In this document: one piece after another, positions 7,350 through 11,283 of the stretch | How positions within the stretch are numbered: the first letter of the stretch is position 1 | How the letters are laid out: each line of letters begins with the position of its first letter | Source of the DNA: Burkholderiales bacterium | GTDB taxonomy: Bacteria; Pseudomonadota; Gammaproteobacteria; Burkholderiales; Burkholderiaceae | Direction of reading: 5' to 3' | Length of the DNA stretch: 11,283 bases | Assembly (NCBI GenBank): GCA_947447845.1 | Contig: CANFNO010000041.1 | Location: 1 to 11,283, forward strand | Translations under genes and position numbers: made by a program | The notes under the pieces: generated by a model | What the model saw: the letters and a program-made list of their open reading frames with translations, nothing else | Told to the model about the DNA's origin: nothing | Database searches by the model: none

Positions 7350-7390
7350 TGTGCGGACCGCACACATTCTAGGGACGAATCATCAGTCAA
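7350..7390 (-). promoter_or_regulatory. Possible promoter and operator of the yhcG-like gene
   Basis: Upstream of the ATG at 7312 the minus strand carries TTGACT (7390-7385) and TAGAAT (7371-7366), spaced only 13 bases, followed at once by a 15-base palindrome TGTGCGG-A-CCGCACA (7350-7364). The palindrome would be suited to repressor binding near the transcription start. The spacing is short for sigma-70, so the promoter reading is weak; the palindrome itself is exact. Confidence 0.3.
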
Positions 7391-7412
7391 ACACCTTAGT
7401 CCACGGAATGAA

Positions 7413-7444
7413 AAGAGCCGCAGCACTTGCGCGCTGCGGCTCTT
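7413..7444 (-). terminator. Intrinsic terminator of the pmd operon
   Basis: AAGAGCCGCAGC (7413-7424) and GCTGCGGCTCTT (7433-7444) form a perfect 12-bp stem with an 8-base loop. On the minus strand it is followed by TTTTC and lies 18 bases after the pmdC stop, so it ends the pmd operon and insulates it from the yhcG-like gene. Confidence 0.88.
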
Positions 7445-7462
7445 GAGCAGATTGCAGGCGAC

Positions 7463-8419
7463 CTAGCCGTTCAGTTGTTGCTCCAGCTTGTGCAGCACTT
7501 CATAACAAGCCAGCACACCGGCCACACTGCTGTTGGGCTCACGCCCTTCCCGAATGGCGGTGAAGAACTCGCGGTCCTGCAGCTCGATGCCATTCATGGA
7601 CACGGCAACCTGGCTGACATCGATCTTCTCTTCCTTGCCGCTAAACAGGTCGTCATAACGGGCAATGTAGGTTGCCGTATCGCCGATGTATCGGAAGAAG
7701 GTGCCCAGCGGGCCGTCGTTGTTGAAGCTGAGCGACAGCGTGCAAATCGCGCCATTGGCGGCTTTGAGCTGGATGCTCATGTCCATGGCGATACCCAGTA
7801 CCGGATGGATCGGGCCCTGAATGGCGTTGGCCTGCACGATAGGGCTGCCGCACTGGTAGGCGAACAAGTCGACCGTGTGGGCGGCGTGGTGCCACAGCAG
7901 ATGGTCAGTCCAGCTACGGGCCTGGCCCAGGGCATTGGTGTTGGTGCGCCGGAAGAAGTAGGTCTGCACATCCATTTGCTGGATGTTGAAGCGGCCTGCC
8001 GCGATCTCTTTGTGCACGTACTGGTGGCTGGGGTTGAAGCGGCGGGTGTGGCCACACATGGCGACCAGGCCGGTTTGCTTTTGCAGCGCCACGACTTCCT
8101 GCGCACCTTTGAGGCTATCAGCCAGGGGGATCTCCACCTGCACGTGCTTTCCGGCCTTGAGGCAGGCGATGGTTTGCGCGGCGTGCATTTGCGTGGGCGT
8201 GCATAGGATGACGGCGTCGAGTTCCGACAAGGCCAGGCTGTCGGCCAGCTCGGTGGTGACGTGCTTGATACCGTACTTGTCAGCCACTTCTTTGGTCTTA
8301 TCCAGATCGCGGCTGATCAGCGAGACTACTTCCACGCCGTCGATATTTTTGATGCCGTCCAGGTGCTTGATGCCGAAGGCACCGGCACCGGCGAGGGCTA
8401 CTTTGATGGTTTTGGTCAT
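7463..8419 (-). CDS. pmdC: 4-carboxy-2-hydroxymuconate-6-semialdehyde dehydrogenase (LigC/PmdC)
   Basis: 318-residue Gfo/Idh/MocA-family oxidoreductase, the length of LigC. It oxidises the hemiacetal of 4-carboxy-2-hydroxymuconate-6-semialdehyde with NADP(H) cofactor to 2-pyrone-4,6-dicarboxylate. The Rossmann glycines are at 11-16 (GAGAFG), the CTPTQMH segment at 73-79, the family's E-(K/I)-P loop appears as VEIPLA at 95-100, and WHHAAHTVDLF at 176-186 supplies catalytic-site histidines. A GGAG motif eight bases upstream of the ATG marks the start. It is last in the operon, 80 bases behind pmdB; that gap holds a double-hairpin repeat. The position next to the ring-cleavage genes makes the LigC function secure within this broad superfamily. 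Confidence 0.93.
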   Translation of the reverse strand: MTKTIKVALAGAGAFGIKHLDGIKNIDGVEVVSLISRDLDKTKEVADKYGIKHVTTELADSLALSELDAVILCTPTQMHAAQTIACLKAGKHVQVEIPLADSLKGAQEVVALQKQTGLVAMCGHTRRFNPSHQYVHKEIAAGRFNIQQMDVQTYFFRRTNTNALGQARSWTDHLLWHHAAHTVDLFAYQCGSPIVQANAIQGPIHPVLGIAMDMSIQLKAANGAICTLSLSFNNDGPLGTFFRYIGDTATYIARYDDLFSGKEEKIDVSQVAVSMNGIELQDREFFTAIREGREPNSSVAGVLACYEVLHKLEQQLNG

Positions 8420-8435
8420 GCGAGTCTCCGTAGAG

Positions 8436-8494
8436 CCGCCTCAAGGAGGCGAGAGCCCCCTAAGGGGGCAGTGAATGAAATGAACGTGGGGGTC
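8436..8494 (-). repeat. Double-hairpin intergenic repeat, copy 1 (pmdB-pmdC gap)
   Basis: Two adjacent stems, GCCTC/GAGGC (8438-8450) and GCCCCC/GGGGGC (8455-8469), are followed by a 29-base block (8464-8492) differing by one base from 9415-9443. It fills almost the whole gap between the pmdB stop (8500) and the pmdC ribosome site. It resembles intergenic repeats I associate with Comamonadaceae genomes; in the operon mRNA it would fold into two G/C-rich hairpins. Confidence 0.85.
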
Positions 8495-8499
8495 ATGTC

Positions 8500-9444
<945 letters not shown>

Positions 9445-9451
9445 ATCTTGT

Positions 9452-9895
9452 TCAGCCCTTTTTGTTCTTGTTAGCCGAGCCTTGCGGCTGGTTCTTGGCC
9501 TGCGCGTCGCCGTCTTCGCCAATGTAACGGTTGCCTTCGACACTGCGACCACCGCTGATCATCATGGCGCGGTATTCCTCTTCGCTCATGCCGGTCATGC
9601 TGCCCGCCATTTGCTGAAACGAGAGGCCGTCCGTGGCGCCGATCTTGGCCAGGAAATAAATGTTTCCACCCGAAGCCATGCAGCGGTTCAGGTCGCGCGT
9701 CAGCACGCCCTGCTTCTGCTCTTCGGTCATGGGCCACTCGTCCAGATAGGCACGCTCGTTGGCCTTGAAGCGCGTACGGTTCTCGGCCTTCATCAGGCTC
9801 ATGCAGAACTGGTTCAAGTGGTAGCCCTTGCGGGACTGTTCGGCGTCAAAAATGATGGTGCCGGGGACGTCTAGGTATGGCTTGTCTAATGACAT
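9452..9895 (-). CDS. pmdA: Protocatechuate 4,5-dioxygenase, alpha subunit (LigA/PmdA)
   Basis: 147-residue helical small subunit that covers the active site of the catalytic subunit. Typical LigA features: DVPGTIIFD near the N-terminus (9-17), the KGYHLNQFCMSLMKAENR helix (23-40), RDLNRCMASGGNIYFLAKIGA (67-87), and MAGSMTGMSEEEYRAMMISGGRS (96-118). It ends in a Gly/Asn/Lys-rich tail from about residue 130, slightly longer than the SYK-6 protein. The start lies 2 bases after the pmdD stop with GAGGTG inside the end of pmdD, indicating translational coupling. Confidence 0.96.
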   Translation of the reverse strand: MSLDKPYLDVPGTIIFDAEQSRKGYHLNQFCMSLMKAENRTRFKANERAYLDEWPMTEEQKQGVLTRDLNRCMASGGNIYFLAKIGATDGLSFQQMAGSMTGMSEEEYRAMMISGGRSVEGNRYIGEDGDAQAKNQPQGSANKNKKG

Positions 9896-9897
9896 GT

Positions 9898-10830
9898 TTA
9901 CACCTCTTCAGGCCAGTAAAGGCGCATGGGGTTTGTGACCAAAAGTTTCTGCTGCAGTTCTGCAGTGATGGCGATATGCGGGATGAAGTCCACCAGCAAC
10001 CCGTCATCGGGCATGTGGTCTTTCAAGTTCGGGTGCGGCCAGTCGGTGCCCCACAGCACGCGATCTGGGAACTCATCGACGATGCGTTTGGCAAATGGGA
10101 TCACATCCTTGTAAGCGTTCTGTTCGCCATTCAAAGCCTTGGGGCCGGTGACCGACAGACGCTCAGGACACGACACCTTGCTCCACACATTTATGTGTTC
10201 GCGCATGAACTTCTGGAACAACGTGAATTGCGGACCATCGACTGGCAGCGACACATCGGGGCGACCCATGTGGTCCACGACGACCGTGGTTGGCAATGCA
10301 GTGAAAAAGTCCCACAACTCGGGCAAGTCCACCGCCTCAAAGTAGATCACCACATGCCAGCCCCATTGGGCGATGCGACCGGCGATTTCCAGCAACTCGT
10401 CCTTGGGCGTGAAGTCCACCAGACGCTTGACGAAGTTGAAGCGCACGCCGCGCACACCGGCGTCGTGCATGGCTTGAATCTCCTGATCCGTGACACTGCG
10501 CTTGACGGTGGCGACACCGCGCGCACGTCCGTTGGAGTGCACCAGCGCATCAACCATCGCGCGATTGTCGGCGCCGTGGCAAGTAGCTTGAACCACTACG
10601 TTACGGGCAAAGCCGAGGTGGTCGCGCAGGGCATAGAGCTGGTGCTTGGAGGCGTCGCACGGCGTGTATTTGCGCTCGGGCGCATAAGGAAATTCAGCGC
10701 CGGGGCCGAACACATGGCAGTGCGCATCCACCGCGCCCACAGGCACCTGGAAGCGCGGCTTCGAAGGGCCGGAATACCAGTCCATCCAGCCCGCAGTTTT
10801 GGTGAAGTCGCCAGTAGTGGGTTTAGACAT
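9898..10830 (-). CDS. pmdD: 2-pyrone-4,6-dicarboxylate hydrolase (LigI/PmdD)
   Basis: 310-residue amidohydrolase-superfamily enzyme hydrolysing 2-pyrone-4,6-dicarboxylate to 4-oxalomesaconate; LigI is a metal-independent member of the superfamily. Visible: H37 and H39 in VDAHCHVFGP, the RGVRFNFVKRL strand at 127-137, H187 in VDHMGRPD and the catalytic D263 in LWGTDWPHPN. Length matches LigI. I use the ATG at 10830 (MSKPTTGDF); a start at 10863 in the same frame would add 11 residues encoded partly by the end of an inverted-repeat element, so it is less likely. The gene follows pmdF after 117 bases containing that element and is translationally coupled to pmdA. Confidence 0.95.
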   Translation of the reverse strand: MSKPTTGDFTKTAGWMDWYSGPSKPRFQVPVGAVDAHCHVFGPGAEFPYAPERKYTPCDASKHQLYALRDHLGFARNVVVQATCHGADNRAMVDALVHSNGRARGVATVKRSVTDQEIQAMHDAGVRGVRFNFVKRLVDFTPKDELLEIAGRIAQWGWHVVIYFEAVDLPELWDFFTALPTTVVVDHMGRPDVSLPVDGPQFTLFQKFMREHINVWSKVSCPERLSVTGPKALNGEQNAYKDVIPFAKRIVDEFPDRVLWGTDWPHPNLKDHMPDDGLLVDFIPHIAITAELQQKLLVTNPMRLYWPEEV

Positions 10831-10858
10831 TGAGCGCTTTAGAGTGAAGTTGGCGGGA

Positions 10859-10931
10859 AGCATTGGGGCACCGCGGGCTGGCGATTTGTGTCCGAAGGAC
10901 AGTATGAGCCGGACTGCGGTGCCCCAATGCT
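10859..10931. repeat. 73-base inverted-repeat element between pmdF and pmdD
   Basis: Perfect 16-base terminal arms, AGCATTGGGGCACCGC (10859-10874) and its reverse complement (10916-10931), enclose 41 bases that carry a smaller TGTCC-GAA-GGACA hairpin. No direct target-site duplication is evident in the flanks. In mRNA it would make one long stem with a nested hairpin. It may be a small non-autonomous mobile repeat (REP/MITE-like) or an mRNA-processing or stability element inside the operon. Confidence 0.85.
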
Positions 10932-10947
10932 GATCGAGATAAGTGCA

Positions 10948-11283
10948 TCAGTCGATGTACCTCAAACCCGCAGCCGCCAGCGACTCACGCATTTTGTACA
11001 TATCCAACCCCAACACACCCGCAGCAAACTTCTCACGCTTCTCGCCTTCAAAGCTCTCGCGCTTTTCGGCAGCATCGGCCACTTCCTGGGCGCGGGCGGC
11101 GGGCACGACGACGATGCCATCCACATCGGCAATCACCACGTCACCGGGCTTCACTTGCGCACCGGCGCAGATGACGTCGATGTTGACGGAGCCGAGCGTG
11201 GCCTTGATGGTGCCCTTGGCGTTGATGGCGCGGCTAAAGACTGGGAAGCCCATTCTTTCCAACTCGTCCACATCGCGCACACC
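10948..11283 (-). CDS. pmdF: 4-carboxy-4-hydroxy-2-oxoadipate aldolase (LigK/PmdF), C-terminal part
   Basis: The 3' 111 codons of an RraA-fold class II pyruvate aldolase; the start lies outside the window. It cleaves 4-carboxy-4-hydroxy-2-oxoadipate to pyruvate and oxaloacetate, the last step of the 4,5-cleavage pathway. The fragment starts in [16 protein letters not shown]; the Arg-Asp of VRD are the substrate/metal-contact residues of the family. It continues with the [17 protein letters not shown] block, then a helical tail with [18 protein letters not shown]. The family also holds RNase E inhibitors (RraA) and HMG aldolases; position in the pmd operon decides for the CHA aldolase. Confidence 0.92.
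   Translation of the reverse strand, partial: GVRDVDELERMGFPVFSRAINAKGTIKATLGSVNIDVICAGAQVKPGDVVIADVDGIVVVPAARAQEVADAAEKRESFEGEKREKFAAGVLGLDMYKMRESLAAAGLRYID

Noticed and set aside
9877..10833. 318-codon plus-strand frame opposite pmdD
   Set aside because: Antisense to a complete pyrone hydrolase; no recognisable domain or ribosome site.

Overview
The window looks like chromosomal DNA of a betaproteobacterium, most likely a member of the Comamonadaceae (Rhodoferax/Polaromonas/Comamonas type). This rests on the gene order of the protocatechuate 4,5-cleavage (pmd/lig) operon, a large monomeric isocitrate dehydrogenase, an anaerobic-ubiquinone gene (ubiU), and double-hairpin intergenic repeats of a style I associate with this family. 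The assignment is from protein recognition only; no search was run.

Layout: (1) 1-341, minus strand: 5' part of ubiU, leaving the window on the left. (2) 342-528: divergent intergenic region with an FNR/ANR-like box. (3) 529-2621, plus strand: class II aldolase-fold protein, class IV aminotransferase and a PcaC-like carboxymuconolactone decarboxylase family protein, probably one transcript with an attenuator-like hairpin pair before the third gene. (4) 2612-2638: terminator shared by convergent genes. (5) 2705-4939, minus: monomeric NADP isocitrate dehydrogenase. (6) 5114-5398, minus: small YHS-domain protein with one C-terminal membrane segment. (7) about 5620-7312: a gene graveyard, holding a shredded hipA-like (YjjJ-type) kinase gene on the plus strand and a DUF1016/YhcG-type nuclease gene on the minus strand that is complete except for one in-frame TGA. 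(8) 7413-11283, minus: terminator and catabolic operon pmdF-pmdD-pmdA-pmdB-pmdC, truncated at the right edge inside pmdF.

How they work together: PmdAB opens protocatechuate between C4 and C5, PmdC oxidises the semialdehyde product to 2-pyrone-4,6-dicarboxylate, PmdD hydrolyses the pyrone, and PmdF is the final aldolase, releasing pyruvate and oxaloacetate. The hydratase and transporter genes expected upstream would lie beyond the right edge. Isocitrate dehydrogenase is a central TCA enzyme and not specifically linked. The plus-strand trio (aldolase fold, aminotransferase, decarboxylase fold) has no pathway I can name and is the best candidate for uncharacterised metabolism. I see no wholly new defence system; the defence/toxin-like genes here are decayed. 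The most unusual DNA-level structures are a perfect 35-base palindrome inside the yhcG-like gene, two copies of a double-hairpin element placed just before the ribosome-binding sites of pmdB and pmdC, and a 73-base inverted-repeat element between pmdF and pmdD.
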